A stretch of DNA of 64,000 nucleotides from Mantis religiosa (GCA_030765055.1 CM060952.1:80510664-80574663); one strand, 5' to 3'. Counted from the stretch's first letter, positions 1 to 11,802 are shown. Notes: generated from the letters alone by a model not told the origin. A program made the numbers and translations.

Positions 1-1800
1 CTCTATGTGAGTTTCCCAATTTAAATTTTCATCTAGTATTAGTCCCAGAAATTTGTTAGTTTGTACGTAATGTATTTGGTCTTGTCCCAGCATTAATTTT
101 GGATACAATTGACTTCCACTCATTTTATTATAGAAGCTTAGGGCTGCTGTTTTCTCCTTACTCAATATTAACATATTGGCACTAAACCATTTTTGAATAT
201 ATTTTAGATTATTTTCAATATATACATCTGCCCCTTCCTTATTCACCCCTTTGATAAAAATATTTGTATCATCTGCAAAAACTGTAACATTTATATTGGT
301 TCTGTTTTCTACATTATCTGCCAAATCATTAATGTACACTATAAATAAAAGAGGTCCAAGCACCGAACCTTGAGGGACCCCATATTTCATTATAGCGCTA
401 CTTGAAATCTGAGTTTTAACTTCACTCGTTTCGCTATCAAAATACTCTATTTCCACCGATTGCTCTCTATTCTCCAGATAAGATCTGAACCAATCTAAAG
501 CTAACCCCCTTATGCCATATGAGGATAATTTTTTTAGTAAAAGTTTGTGATCAACCAGGTCAAACGCCTTTGTAAGATCTAAAAAAATGCCCATCCCTAG
601 TTGTTTACTATCTAATGTTTCATACACTTGTTCAATGAAATTCATCAGTGCAGAACTTCTTGATTTATTTTTTCAAAAACCATTTTGATTGTCATTAATT
701 ACTTTAAATTTTTCCAAAAAGCTTGTTACTCTTTTATACATTATTTGTTCGAAGATCTTTGCAAAAGTTGAAATTATGGAAATTGGCCTGTAATTTCCTA
801 CCTCCCCTTTGTTACCTTTTTTAAAGATGGGTTTCACTTTACCTTTTTTTAACCTGTTGGGGAACGTCCCACTTGAAAGTGAAAGATTTATCAAGTACGT
901 CAGTGGTTCAATTAGGAATAAGGAGCAACGCTTTATGACGCAGTTAGAGTGACCGTCTATTCCTACTGATTTCTTATTCTTCAATTTTTTTATAACATCT
1001 TTAACTTCCTCAACTGTTACTGGAATTAAAAACATGCTATGTTCATTTTTCTTTACACTTAATCTTTCCTTCTTTCCTAGAGAATGAGTATTTAACAGTT
1101 TCTCCTCTACAGTTGAATAAAACTGGTTGAATAATTCCAAAATTTGTTTAGGATCACTTACTTTTTGGCCATTAATTTCTAGATGGTAATTTTCTTTCAA
1201 TTTGGGTCCATTTTTTATTTTGTGCTTAATTACTTGCCTTATGGATTTAGTTTTATTAACTGCTTTATTTATTGTTTCATCGTTATGTAACTTTTTGGCT
1301 GCTCTTATAACTTTATTATATATATTTCGATATTTTACATAATAGGCCTTAAAATCCGGTGTAGTCTTGTTTTCCTTCATGAATTTGCTCAAGAATTTTA
1401 ATCTATCACCAGATTTGCGGATTCCTGTTGTGATCCACTTATTACCTAGCTTGTTCATTGCTACTTTAACTATTGGTATGGCTGTTACAAAGTGAAAATC
1501 AAATGTGTCCAAAAATGCATTCATGGCATCGTTTAGATTTCGCTCAGTGTACACGCTTTCCCAAGATTCTTTACTTAATTGAAAATTTAGATAGCTTAGA
1601 TTGTCATCATTAGCAAGTCTAACCTTTTTGAATATTTTTTTTGCATTCTGTTTTGGGTTATGCTGATCTACTGGGACAACTTATTTTAACATTTGTGCGT
1701 AATGATCTGACAGGGCTGTGTCAAAAATCTGAATTTCATATTTCCACTTATTTTTATTCAGCACTACTTGGTCAATCGCAGAATAAGACGAATTTTGTCA
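1..1800 (-). mobile_element. LINE A: Jockey/CR1-type non-LTR retrotransposon, decayed, 3' end off the left edge
   Basis: The minus strand encodes the end of an endonuclease domain (ALSDHYAQ, about 1690-1730), the usual endonuclease-RT linker, and a reverse transcriptase. Visible RT motifs are GNYRPIS (778-798), FLDLTKAFD (about 565-595), YGVPQGSVLGP (about 350-390) and the catalytic FADDTNIF (about 265-290). The reading frame is open from 1554 to 676, meets one TGA at 673-675 where the family has an arginine after NQNGF, and then stays open to base 1. A TAA also interrupts the endonuclease part near 1685. The TGA is what CpG decay of CGA would give. The copy is therefore non-functional but fairly young. 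The N-terminal endonuclease is missing or unrecognisable beyond about 1800. I assign it to the Jockey/CR1 group from these motifs; the exact clade is uncertain. Confidence 0.85.
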
Positions 1801-2459
1801 AAGCTTCCTTACTTTCTTTTCACTTATCTGCTCTACCTCTCTACTGCTATTTACAAATTTCAAGACCATGTGCTTGCTTTTTCAAACAGCGAGGTGTTTT
1901 TGTTATTGCTTTGTCCTTTTCCTTTTTATCTTTTGGTGTGCTGTAACCCAATCCCCATTTTCCCATATCTGATATTTGGCTTTTAGATCCCCTTCTACCT
2001 GTTATTAGTAAACATCTATAATGATGCCCATTTCTTTGTCCTCCCATTCATTCACTTAGTACTTTCCTTTGCATCACACCTTTACCCTCACTATTCACTG
2101 TCCCACTAACCGTGCTTTCTTACTTATCGCTAATCTTCTCTTTCTGCTAGAGTTCTCGCTGGGTTTTTGTGTCTTCCCTAGCTACTGTTACACATGTTAA
2201 TTGCTCACTTTGATGAATTTACATTTCTTAATCATTCACTTCATAAGTTAGTGTAGTGTCTTGGTTTCATTGTCTTTGTATCAGTTTAGCTTTTCTGGTT
2301 CATTGTATTCTTTTTGTCTACCTTATTGTTTTTTTGTTCCGATGTTCCTTCTGCCATTTCCATACCGGGGAATGTTTTAATGTATGCTACTTCTCCTTGT
2401 TAGTGTGCTGATCCTCTTTGCTATATTAAACTTCTCAGAAGTTCTTTTTGCATACAAGG
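1801..2459. other. No recognised gene
   Basis: T-rich on the plus strand. The minus strand has a lysine-rich open stretch (1847-2047) that I do not recognise. It may be a badly decayed upstream part of LINE A. Confidence 0.3.
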
Positions 2460-2673
2460 TATTACCGTGCTACTCAAAAGGTTACCCTGGCTTTATATTT
2501 GTTAATAGAAACTCTCAGATAATATTGGCTGAAGTGATGCGTTCATTGGTGCTTAGCAAACATCTGAGGAGTGCAAGTACCCGTCTCACTCTTTCGACAA
2601 TAATCAGTGCGTTATCTGAGATGTTTGTGTGAACAAAGATAAAGCCAGGGAAACCTTTTGAGCAGCACGATAA
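2460..2673. repeat. Foldback MITE with long terminal inverted repeats
   Basis: The first and last roughly 45 bases are inverted copies. TATTACCGTGCTACTC at the left mirrors TATTATCGTGCTGCTC at the right, and both continue through AAAAGGTT, CCCTGGCTTTAT and CTCAGATAA. No coding capacity is visible. The middle (GAAGTGATGCGTTCATTGG) recurs inverted at 18880-18915, so this is a dispersed family. The superfamily is not clear: TTA or TA could be the target duplication. Confidence 0.7.
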
Positions 2674-4370
2674 TAAATCCTTGCTGATGTCCTCTTAGTT
2701 CTTTTGCTTGTTATATCACATCTGCTACCAACTGTGTGCTTATAAATGTTGCTAGGTAGTATATTTCTTCTCCCTCTCCTCTTGTGGAATCTAGGGGCTT
2801 CACAAATTTTGTAACATTTTACTTCCATCTCTAATCTTCCCAAAAACTCTTGTACCTCTCCCTTCTTGTTCATTTTCCATTTACTGTAATCACTAGCTTC
2901 CAGATTCTTCAATCTTCTTCTAATGTTCAAAATATTATTTTTAATTTCCTCCAAAATGTATTAATTCTTCTTCTTTGCCACCTCTTCCCATACCTTTACT
3001 TTGTTGCAATAATCCTTCCAATTCTTATAATTCTTTCTTTATATTGTTGTTTATTTCCCTGACTGCCATGTTCATTATCTCATTCTTCCTCTCACTTGTG
3101 GCTGCAGCCTCCACACACATCTGCTTCCTTCTGCTGTTCAATTATAGCTCAGCTTTTGTAGTACAGCAGACAGTTTGGCGAAATGTGTCTGTATATAAGC
3201 CAGTTCTTCATTTGCAAATGTATCTGGCAAAGTTGTGTACCACTTGCAGACTTGGTATCAATTACCTGCATAAAACATGTATGATGCAAGCATGAGGATA
3301 TGCTTTCTACACTGAGAATATTTGAAACTGATGCTCATTCTTTGAGAAAACTGTGTAGCTGATACATGGTTTTTCTCCTAGGTGAAAATCATTAGCAGCA
3401 GAAGCATCCCTCTATATGGCATGCATTTAGATAAGATCATTGCTAATGGAAATTATTTTAAAAGCAAAAAGCCATAATCTTACAAAAGACGAAGATTTTA
3501 CAAAACATAAAAGCAGATGTTCCCATTTTGACACTAAGCATTTATAAAATATCATATTTCATATTTTGTCTATCTCTATTCTACATTATAATGCTTTTGC
3601 CTAATCTACAAGCCTAATCTACAAGCCATTCTTGTTTAGTGAATGTACAGGCGATTGTACTTTAAACACTATTTTCTATCACAAGAAACTTGAATTACAC
3701 TTCTAATTGAGTGTTTTTTGTTTCCTTCATTAGAAGTTGTCATCAAACAGACTTCATGATAATAAATTACTGGGTTTGAATAATCTAGTTGTCAACATGC
3801 CCTTAAACCACATTCACTCACTGATAAATTATGGTTTTAATGTTATAAAGATCTTGAAGTAGTCAATTAATGGTTTATAGATTAGCCCACTTTTATATTG
3901 ACTTTATAAGATACTCTGCTTCTTTGTGCCATTTAACAACCTTACTTTTTTTCTTTATCGTTAAGTTTAATACAACACTCTCAGAAATGCTTAAATTGTT
4001 ATTATTGAGATTTCTACTTATTTTATTTTGTGAGACATACTCTATTTACACAATTGTTAACACTTTTTAAAGGAATATTTTATAGGAATAAACATTTGAA
4101 TATTGAACAAATGGTTTATTAAACAACATCAGATCACCATCATCTATTACACCTTTCCCTCAACTCCTTAAGTTTCAGATTTTGTCAATCTGTAAGTTTT
4201 GTTTTGAAACAAAAGTGTTTTAAGAATCACAGAAAACGAGCAAATATATACAATACTTTTTGAACTCATGTCTCTTTATTACTTTCTGTACTATCTACAG
4301 TAAGCAGGGGAGTATTCAAAAATATATTTTTTCAAGTAACTTGAGTCCAAAAAGTCATTTTTCAAAAAGG
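2674..4370. other. No confident gene; coiled-coil-like minus-strand remnant at the left
   Basis: On the minus strand at 2690-3110, Lys/Glu-rich coiled-coil-like stretches (such as NIRRRLKNLE) are broken by frameshifts. They could be a decayed gag or ORF1 of an unidentified element. From 3300 to 4370 I see only AT-rich sequence. Confidence 0.25.
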
Positions 4371-4490
4371 GCTCTGTGTGTGTGCATGTGTTTGCATGCG
4401 TGTGTGCATATATGTGTGTGTGTGTGCATATATGTGTGTGTGTGTGCATATATGTGTGCGTGCATGTGCGCGTGCGTGTGTGTGTGTCAT
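4371..4490. repeat. (TG)n/(TGCATA)n simple repeat
   Basis: Alternating TG with regularly interspersed GCATATA units; three near-identical blocks of about 26 bp. The Cys/Val-rich open frames here are products of the repeat. Confidence 0.95.
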
Positions 4491-4547
4491 AACTTTTCAG
4501 AAAATCCCCACCCCAGTTTATCCTTTATATGGGAATATTTTGAAAAT

Positions 4548-4660
4548 GTTTTTCTCAAAAATTGTTAATGATTTTGATTAAAATCCATATGTTTAAGATA
4601 TTTTCATGATAAATTGTATGTACATCATGAATTTTCTGTGAATGTTCTCGGAAGTCCTCT
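4548..4660 (+). repeat. Diverged direct repeat, copy 1
   Basis: Begins with TTTTTCTCAAAAAT and contains CATATGTTTAAGATATTTTC. It matches 5247-5355 in the same orientation, about 700 bp downstream. Function unknown. Confidence 0.6.
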
Positions 4661-5246
4661 CTAATCTGGGGGATCTGCATGACTAGTAAAGTAGTATATA
4701 GACAAACTCTACTCCACAAAAAAAAAATGTAGGCCTTATTTATGTTAATATATTTGCTCTTGTGCAGTGGACCACTTTGGAGGTATTTCTTGTTATTTAT
4801 TGCACTTCTCAATACTTGTTCTTTCTTTAAATGGAAATAATAATTCTTTTTAGTTTTCATCACAAAGCTTTTAAAGGTTTTATTATCACTTAAAGCCTAT
4901 TGTATTTTGATATCTCCCTTGCGCATACAAGAAAATTAGCAGTAAATAATTTCTGAAAATATTTTATCCTGATAAATATGAAGCAGACATAGGAATGAGT
5001 ATTTGTAAGAATAGCTTCTATAAGAGTAGAGAAAGTCATGTGAGTGCAAGCACATCAGACTTTTTATTGCTGTAAAAGCTACACCAATGCTTTTATTATT
5101 CCATTACCTGCTTCTTTTTCTTTCCCTTGTTTTTTAATTTTCTTCTTTTGCATCATGTTTGTTCAAATTGTGCACAAAACATTAACAACAATGCCCCTTT
5201 CTGATAATTATTATGCTTTTATGCTAATTGTATGTAGGCACTTTGA

Positions 5247-5355
5247 TTTTCTCAAAAATGTCTTTAGGGAATTTTATTAAAATACCATATGTTTAAGATA
5301 TTTTCATAAGGAATGAAATGTATATCTTGAAAACTCTGAGAATAGCTTTGGAATT
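5247..5355 (+). repeat. Diverged direct repeat, copy 2
   Basis: Shares CATATGTTTAAGATATTTTC and flanking sequence with 4548-4660. It is either a local duplication or two copies of a short dispersed repeat. The rest of 4661-5745 shows no recognisable feature. Confidence 0.6.
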
Positions 5356-5745
5356 CCTTTGGATCATTAAACATAGCTCAGAACTGGATGAAGAAAAATG
5401 TAAACAGACATAAAATTGTTTAAATACATCAATATTATGAGCCAATTTCGGGACTCAAACATTTTCTTGACTTAACAAAACATGCTTTGAAAACCTTTGC
5501 CTCCATCATTATTGTTCAAAAGTTTTGTCTCATACATCTACACTAACTTCATCATCACAACTACCAAAGCACATAGAAGAAGATACCAATGCTGCCAGTC
5601 ATATATCAATGTTTCTAACTTCTATTCCATGTCATACAGCTTCAAAAAATTAATTCATAATCAAATTCCTTTTTGAGTGTGAAGCTTGCTTGCTTTATCA
5701 ACAATGTTACTATTTCAAAAGGGGAAGCTGACTTCAATCGGAGCA

Positions 5746-6680
5746 TTCCCTACCACTTTGGAGAAACCATGATTAAATTCATCTGTTTGAAGAGAACACA
5801 TAGGCACTGCAATCAGAACATTCCCTACCAGTTTGGAGAAACCATAATTAAATTCATCTGTTTGAAGTTAACACATAGGCACTGCAAACAGAGCATTCCC
5901 TACCAGTTTGGAGAAACCATGATTAAATTCATCTATTTGAAGTTAACACATAGGCACTGAAATCAGAGCATTCCCTACCAGTTTGGAGAAACCATGATTA
6001 AACTCATATATTTGAAATTAACACATAGGCACTGCATATTACCTACCAGTTTGGAGCAACCATGATTAAATTCATCTATCTGAAGTTAACACATAGGCAC
6101 TGCAATCAGAGCATTCCCTACCAGTTTGGAGAAACCATGATTAAACTCAGCTCTTTGAAGTGAACACATAGGCACTGCAATCAGAGCATTCCCTACCAGT
6201 TTAGAGAAACCATGATTAAATTCATCTATTTGAAGTGAACACATAGGCACTGCAATCAGAGCATTCCGTACCAGTTTAGGGAAACCATGATTAAATTCAT
6301 CAATTTGAAGTGAACACATAGGCACTGCAATCAGAGCATTCCCTACCAGTTTGGAGAAACCATGATTAAATTCATCAATTTGAAGTGAACACATAGGCAC
6401 TGCAATCAGAGCATTCCTTACCAGTTTGGAGAAACCATGATTAAATTCATCAATTTGAAGTGAACACATAGGCACTGCAATCAGAGCATTCCCTACCAGT
6501 TTGGAGAAACTATGATTAAATTCATCTATTTGAAGTGAACACATAGACCCTGCAGTCAGAACATTATTTACCAGTTTGGAGAAACCATGATTAAATTCAT
6601 CCATTTGAATTTAACACATAGGCACTGCAAACATAGGACTACCTACCAGTTTGGAGAAACCATGATTGAACTCAATTCAA
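5746..6680. repeat. 75-bp tandem repeat (satellite) array, left half, about 12 units
   Basis: The unit is exactly 75 bp and includes TTCCCTACCAGTTTGGAGAA, ACCATGATTAAATTC and ACATAGGCACTGCAATCAGA. Because 75 is a multiple of 3, a 25-residue periodic frame stays open on the minus strand (6604-6086, period MCSLQIDEFNHGFSKLVGNA plus about five residues) and partly on the plus strand. Units with GTTAAC instead of GTGAAC put a stop in the minus frame, so continuous coding of the whole array is not maintained. The array stops inside a unit at about 6675 and resumes at about 16285, so one array has been split by an insertion. It is not a CRISPR: there are no spacers. Confidence 0.95.
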
Positions 6681-7358
6681 TTTAGTTTGTCCTTTTGATC
6701 GATCGTACACTGATATTAGACACGTGTAATATCGTGTAATAGCTATTGTCATTATTTACAATCACTTAAAACTAATTAACATTTAAAATCTCATTTACAG
6801 GGTAAAATGAATGTTGCCGTAAAAAGAGTTTTACTGCCTTTTTAAAATGTAGAAGACTATTCATTAGTTTAATATTTTCTGGTAGTCTGTTGTATAATCT
6901 TATACCATAATTGATAGCACTAGACCTGAAAATTTCCATTCTACTACTTTGAATGTGTAACTCATGTTTCTGACATGTATTGTATTTGTGAATATCTGCA
7001 TTTTTGTAATTTTGTATTTGTTCATTATTTTGTATTATATGGATCACTAATTCCAAAATAGGCATACATGCTAAGGGTAATATTTGATGTTTTTTTAATT
7101 AATGGCCTGCAAGATGTTCTCTTATCCACCCCACTTAGTATCCTATCGCTCTTTTTTGAAGTTTAAAAGCTCTATCTACCTTTTCCCCCTAGAACACCAT
7201 TCCATATTGTAGCTGGCTGTGAAAATAACCATAATATATATTTCTGAATGCTGCTAAATTTATTAAGTTTTTTAAATGTTTAAGCAAATAACATATGGAA
7301 CTCAGTTTATTTATTAAATGTTGACTATGTGTGGTCCATTACTTGTTCTCATTTATAT
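6681..7358 (-). mobile_element. LINE B, 3' part (C-terminal domain of ORF2 and 3' UTR)
   Basis: Minus-strand frame 7065-6772 has the C-terminal signature of Jockey/CR1-like ORF2 proteins: YNTCQKHELHI, then INYGIRLYNRLPENIK, then FKKAVKLFL. The stop is followed by about 90 bp of 3' UTR ending in satellite sequence. The fragment continues across the Gypsy insertion: 7341-7358 joined to 13549-13575 gives the same order (…CAT, TTATAT, GTAATCCCAGAAATTT) seen in LINE A at 30-60. LINE B is therefore one copy cut in two by Gypsy. Confidence 0.85.
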
Positions 7359-7852
7359 TGTGACTTTGTGGGTTCGTGATATTAAAAGTCCAATTGCACA
7401 AACTCAAAATGTTCTTTATTTCCACTGAATTACAGTTGGGACACTGGCCGATTACATAGAATTACGTAGCACACACAATTACAATTCATCAGTTCGTCTG
7501 TAAAAGGTCCACCCCGCACTCGCAACTATGTACAACTCCTTTGATCCACGTACACAATCTTCCCGTCCATTCGATAGCACAGCGCTGCTCCGGCTGCTCG
7601 CCAAGAACTGACTCCACTCGCCCACTGCAGGCCTTATATAGGAAGATCGCTGTTTCTGGAAGTCTCGCAGTACAGTGAATCATCCCAATTGTTCCAGAGA
7701 GCAGGGAGAGGGGAAAGAGATGGCTAGTGATGTTTTTCCAACCATCCCCTCGTTAGCGCTACAAGATAAATGGGTAGGCGTGGCTGAATGCTTCCCGTCT
7801 GGTCCCTACCTGCAGGTGCTGGTTCTCTCGGAATTCCGAAGTTCGGGTGGCA
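7359..7852 (-). repeat. Gypsy 3' LTR
   Basis: 494 bp, TGTGACTTTG to GGGTGGCA on the plus strand. Read on the minus strand it has a TATA box (complement of TTATATAGG near 7634) and a polyadenylation signal AATAAA (near 7410), in the order expected for U3-R-U5. The purine-rich tract just inside (minus-strand TTGAGGAGGCAGCAA at 7853-7867) is a plausible polypurine tract. Confidence 0.95.
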
Positions 7853-8601
7853 TTGCTGCCTCCTCAAAGCTGGTCATCCCGAACTGTACCATCGTAGTGG
7901 GCCAGGCAATCCAGGTGTACCACCAACATCTTTCCTCGGGGCACCTTCTGTATATAGTAGACCGCGTCATTAATCCTCTTCACCACCCAGTATGGCCCTT
8001 GCCATGGCTGCTGAAGCTTGGGGCAGCGTTCCTTGGTTCGGGTAGGGCGGTACAACCAGACCAGGTCACCTTGCTGGAACCAATGGCTGTTGGCTTGCCT
8101 GTCGTATCGGGTCTTCATGCGGTTGCTCGCCTTCTGGATGTTCTGGCGAGCCATCTCGTGCATATCGTGGAGGTGGTCCACCAGGTGCTCCGAAACTGGC
8201 TGTTTCGCTTCCGGAGGACTACCAAAGGACAGGTCACAAGGGAGGCGTAACTCTCGGCCGAACATTAAGCTGGCTGGTGTCATCCCCGTGGTGTCGTGTG
8301 TTGACGAGCAGTAGGCCAGCAAGAACAGTGGCACCTTGATGTCCCAGTCTCGCTGATAGCTGGCCACGACCTTCCTCAGGTGTTCCTCTAAGGTCTTGGT
8401 GTATCTTTCGACCATGCCATCCGACTTGGGGATGTAGAGGCGCCGTGCGGGTCTTGTTAACCCCAAGTCTTTCTAGTGCCTCCTTCATCAGGTTGGACTC
8501 AAAATTGGTGCCCTGGTCACTGTGCAGCTCTAACGGCACCCCAAATCGGCAGAACACTTGCTCCACGAGGCAGTCTGTGATTGTCTTTGCCTCTTGGTTC
8601 G

Positions 8602-8603
<2 letters not shown>

Positions 8604-8666
<63 letters not shown>

Positions 8667-8667
8667 T
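8604..8667. repeat. (GAT)n microsatellite
   Basis: About 21 GAT units; the tail of the insertion at 8606-9079. Poly-Asp, poly-Met, poly-His and poly-Ile frames here are artefacts. Confidence 0.95.
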
Positions 8668-9079
8668 GTATAAGCGCACTCAACTGCGGCGGTCATCAAC
8701 GCCCTTTAAAAACTTGTCGTGGCAAAAGCCAGATATAAAATTTCTAAAAAACTATACAACTGTGAATAAACCTATTAAAACTAAACGAACATAAAAAAAG
8801 AATCAATGAAAACCTACTAAATATTTCATTCACTAAATCCTAAAGCCTAACCTCGAAAAGAATCTAAAAATCTTCTGCACTACACTACGAGCTCAGATAC
8901 GCATCCCTCAACAACCAGGATAAACCTTTCCACCGACACGGGTCTCCACACACGGCCTACACGTGGGTGAGCCTGTTGACCGTCTCCCTCAACCACGAAG
9001 AGAAGCCCACACTAGGGAGACTGTTGGCTTGGGACCCCGGGTGCGCCAAACCCGTACCTACCGAAGTAGGCCCCTAGGG
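8606..9079 (-). mobile_element. Short non-LTR/SINE-like element with (CAT)n tail, nested in the Gypsy integrase
   Basis: The integrase reads YAIP on one side and NQEAK on the other, so the intervening 474 bp are foreign. GGGAT flanks the insert (8601-8605 and 9080-9084), a likely short duplication. On the minus strand it begins GC-rich (CCCTAGGGGCCTACTTCGG), becomes AT-rich, and ends with TTGAGTGCGCTTATACA followed by about 20 CAT repeats, like the 3' tail of a target-primed element. No tRNA A/B boxes are obvious and no protein is encoded. The family is unknown. Confidence 0.65.
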
Positions 9080-9699
9080 GGGATGGCATACACCTCCGGC
9101 CACTTGGTGAAGTAGTCCACGACCACCATTAGGTACTTATTGCATCGGTTTGACACTGGGAACGGTCCAGCAATGTCAACGGCGATCCGTTCTAATGGCG
9201 CTCCGACGTTGTACTGCTGCATGCGAGCCCGGCTCCTAGTCTGGGGGCCGCGACTCGCTGCGCACACGTGACACTGACGGCACCATCTCTCAGCGTCTGC
9301 TCGGAGTCTCAGCCAGTTGTAGCGCTGCCGTAGTTTGTCAATCGTTCGGTTCGCTCCCAGGTGTCCTCCTGAAGTACCGGCGTGCACTTCCTCCAAGACT
9401 TCCGGGACCTTACTCCGGAGAAGTACCAACTGTTCTATCTGCGTGTTCCCATCGGGCTATTCCTGTACCCGGAACAGCACGCCCTCTCTGATCTTCAACG
9501 AGTCCCATTGGGCCCAGTACGACTTGTATGTGGCGCATCTCGGTGCGATGTCCTCCCAGGTTGGTCTTGTCCCGGCCTCCACTTCCCTCAAGAGTGGCTC
9601 CAAGTCTGCATCCGCCAGCTGCTCCCTCCTCAGAACTGCTGCGGCACGCTCCTTCTCTTCCACTCTTGAGCACTGGCCGCACTCCTCTGGACAGGGTCT

Positions 9700-10148
9700 T
9701 CGGGACATAGCATCTGCGTTACCTGGCTCTACCCTCTGCTATGTTCCGAGGTGAAGTTGTGCTCCTGCAGCCTCTGGACCCAACGTGCTGTCTGGCCTTC
9801 CAGGTTCTTAATGCTCAATAGCCAGGTTAGGGCGGAATGGTCAGTCTTCAGGTGGAATGGCTGACCGTACAGGTACTCGTGGAAGTGCTCCAAGGTCTTT
9901 AATACCGCCAGTAATTCTCGCCGGGTGACGCAGTAGTTCTTCTCTGCCTTGGATAGCGTCTTGCTCTAGTAGGCTATCACCCGCTCATGGTCGTCCTTGA
10001 CTTGGGATAGGACGCCTCCAATACAGTGGTCGCTGGCGTCGGTGTCTACAATGAAGGCGCCGCCTGGTTGTGGAAATCCCAGAATAGGAGCACTGCACAG
10101 GGTCTTCTTCAGGTGCTGGAAAGCGTCTTCGGCGTCCTCCGTCCACAC
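9700..10148 (-). pseudogene. Gypsy RNase H domain
   Basis: Begins with the RT/RNase H connection (DAFQHLKKTLCSAPIL) and the RNase H core DTDASDHCIGGVL, then SKTLSKAEKNY and ELLAVLKTLEHFHEYLYG, and KTDHSALTWLL. A TAG at 9966-9968 interrupts the core just after VIAY. More stops occur between here and the integrase at 9429. Confidence 0.85.
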
Positions 10149-10207
10149 ATAAGGCCGGTGTTCCTCTGTCAGGCAGGTGAGGGGTTTGGCGATGTTAGAG
10201 AACCCCT

Positions 10208-11132
10208 TTATGAAGCGTCGGTAATAACTGCACAGCCCAGGAAATTGCGCAACTCTTTCTTATCCTTTGGGCGAGGCCAATCTCTCACAGCCTGTGTCTT
10301 CTCCGGGTCTGTGGCCACTCCGGTTGCTGAGACTATGTGGCCCAAGTACTTCAATTCCTTGCGGAAGAGCTGGTACTTCTTCGCGTTCAGTTTCAAGTTG
10401 GTCACCAGTAATCTCTGTAGCACCTTACTCAGATTCTCGAGACAGTCTTCAAAAGTCTTAGCGACGATGATGATGTCGTCCAGGTATAGCAAGCAGGCGT
10501 CGTAAGTCAGTCCTCGCATCACTGACTCCATGAGGCGTTGGAATGGTAGCTGATGCGTTGCAGAGGCCAAAGGGCATAACTGTGAACTGCCAGAGCCCTT
10601 GGCCTGTCGAGAATGCGGTCTTCTCCTTATCTTTCGGGTCTAGAGCTACCTGCCAGTAGCCTGACTTCAGGTCTAGGGTCGAGAACCACTGTGCACCAGC
10701 TAGCGTTTCCAGGATGTCGTCAATCCGGGGTAAGTGGAAACAGTCCTTCCGGGTGACAGCGTTCAACTTCCTGTAGTTTACGCAGAAGCGTAGCTCACCC
10801 TTTTTCTTCGTCACCAAGACTACAATGGAACACCAAGGGCTGTCACACTCTTCAATCACTACCCTGGATCTCATGTCCTCCAACATGTTTCGTACCTCCC
10901 CTTGCTTCACCAGCGGAACGCGCCTAGGTGGTTGCCGAATAGGCCGGGCGTCCCCGGTGTCAATGCGGTGAAGCACCTTGTCCGTGCGGCCGTAGTCACT
11001 GCTACCTTGGCTGAAGACGCACTGGTATCGTCTGAGCAGGTGTCGAACTTTCTCCAGCTGCTCTGCGGTCAGGTGGTCGGCCGCCCTCTCCAGTAGGCCT
11101 TCTAGCTGGGGCCCCAGGTGTTGCTTCGGCAC
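10208..11132 (-). pseudogene. Gypsy reverse transcriptase
   Basis: The minus strand runs from PIRQPPRRVP (about 10930) through KKKGELRFCVNYRKLNAVT, the first catalytic Asp in FSTLDLKSGYWQV, and VMPFGLCNASAT. A frameshift near 10555 moves to the next frame, which continues with LPFQRLMESVM and the catalytic YLDDIII (about 10475). Spacing and motifs are those of Gypsy-clade RT. It is broken by that frameshift. Confidence 0.92.
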
Positions 11133-11394
11133 AGGCTACTGTGTCTTGTGGATTGCTGTTACGCTTACTATGGGCTCGCACGTTCCCAACTCCGTCCCAG
11201 CCTGGACGTCGTGATCGGTGTCGTTGGATTTAGCAGTCTCACTGGCACCTCCTCTCGGCACGGCAGCAATGCCCTGGCTACACATAGTCCGTATACAGGA
11301 GTCTTCTGGTCCAGCATCATGTTGCTGGTTCTCTGGCCTTCCAGTCACGCCGTCACCACCACCTCGCTCTTCGCGGGGACAACCACGTCTTCGT

Positions 11395-11802
11395 TCAAGA
11401 CGACCCTGCAGATTCTAAGGCGCTCTTCAGGTTGACCTCTTCTCCGTTGAGCCGCAGGACCTCCTTGCGGACATCAACCGTCACCTCGTGGTTCCTGAGG
11501 GCATCCAGTCCCAGAATCACCTCCTCAGCCACCTTCGCGACGAACACCCCCAGATGCAAGGCACTCCGTCCAAAGGTCAGATTCAGCAGAGCCTCCTTCT
11601 CCACAGGCAAGGTGTCGCCCGATGCCGTCATCAGCTGGTATGGTGTGCTCGGCTTCCTAGATGGCAAACCCTTGGCTATGTCGGGTCTGATGACGGTCAC
11701 GGCTGCCCCGGTGTCCACCAGCACGCGGCACGGTCTCCTTCTCACCCAACCATCCGCGATGAGGCTGTCATCAATCCGCAGGCTGACGGTGCGCAGTGTC
11801 AC
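11395..11802 (-). CDS. Gypsy retropepsin (protease) region
   Basis: Minus-strand frame with the aspartic protease active site VDTGAAVTVI and the second conserved segment EVILGLDAL, about 60 residues apart, as in retroviral-type proteases. It lies between the gag zinc knuckle and RT. It would cleave the Gag-Pol polyprotein. This segment itself is open, although the rest of the element is broken. Confidence 0.85.
   Translation of the reverse strand: MTLRTVSLRIDDSLIADGWVRRRPCRVLVDTGAAVTVIRPDIAKGLPSRKPSTPYQLMTASGDTLPVEKEALLNLTFGRSALHLGVFVAKVAEEVILGLDALRNHEVTVDVRKEVLRLNGEEVNLKSALESAGSS

Larger units (their letters stand above)
7864..9429 (-). pseudogene. Gypsy integrase, interrupted
   Basis: The minus strand shows an HHCC zinc-binding N-terminus (HAGTSGGHLG … CRQCHVCAA, about 9390-9260), then the core with the first catalytic Asp in AVDIAGPFP (about 9180) and VVVDYFTKWPEVYAIP. 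The frame is then broken by the insertion at 8606-9079. The second Asp is in HSDQGTNFES (about 8525) and the catalytic Glu in DGMVERYTKTLEEHL (about 8410-8440, across a frameshift). The C-terminal part has the GPY-type segment WQGPYWVVKRI (about 7975). The function would be insertion of the element cDNA. The insertion plus the frameshift make it dead. Confidence 0.9.

Noticed and set aside
4260..4581. Cys-rich small proteins
   Set aside because: Products of the TG-rich simple repeat; no signal peptide or conserved cysteine spacing.
5746..6680. Regular repeats resembling a CRISPR array
   Set aside because: The 75-bp units are contiguous with no unique spacers, and the genome is clearly animal.
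8517..8794. Open frames rich in His, Asp, Met or Ile
   Set aside because: Translations of the (GAT)n microsatellite.
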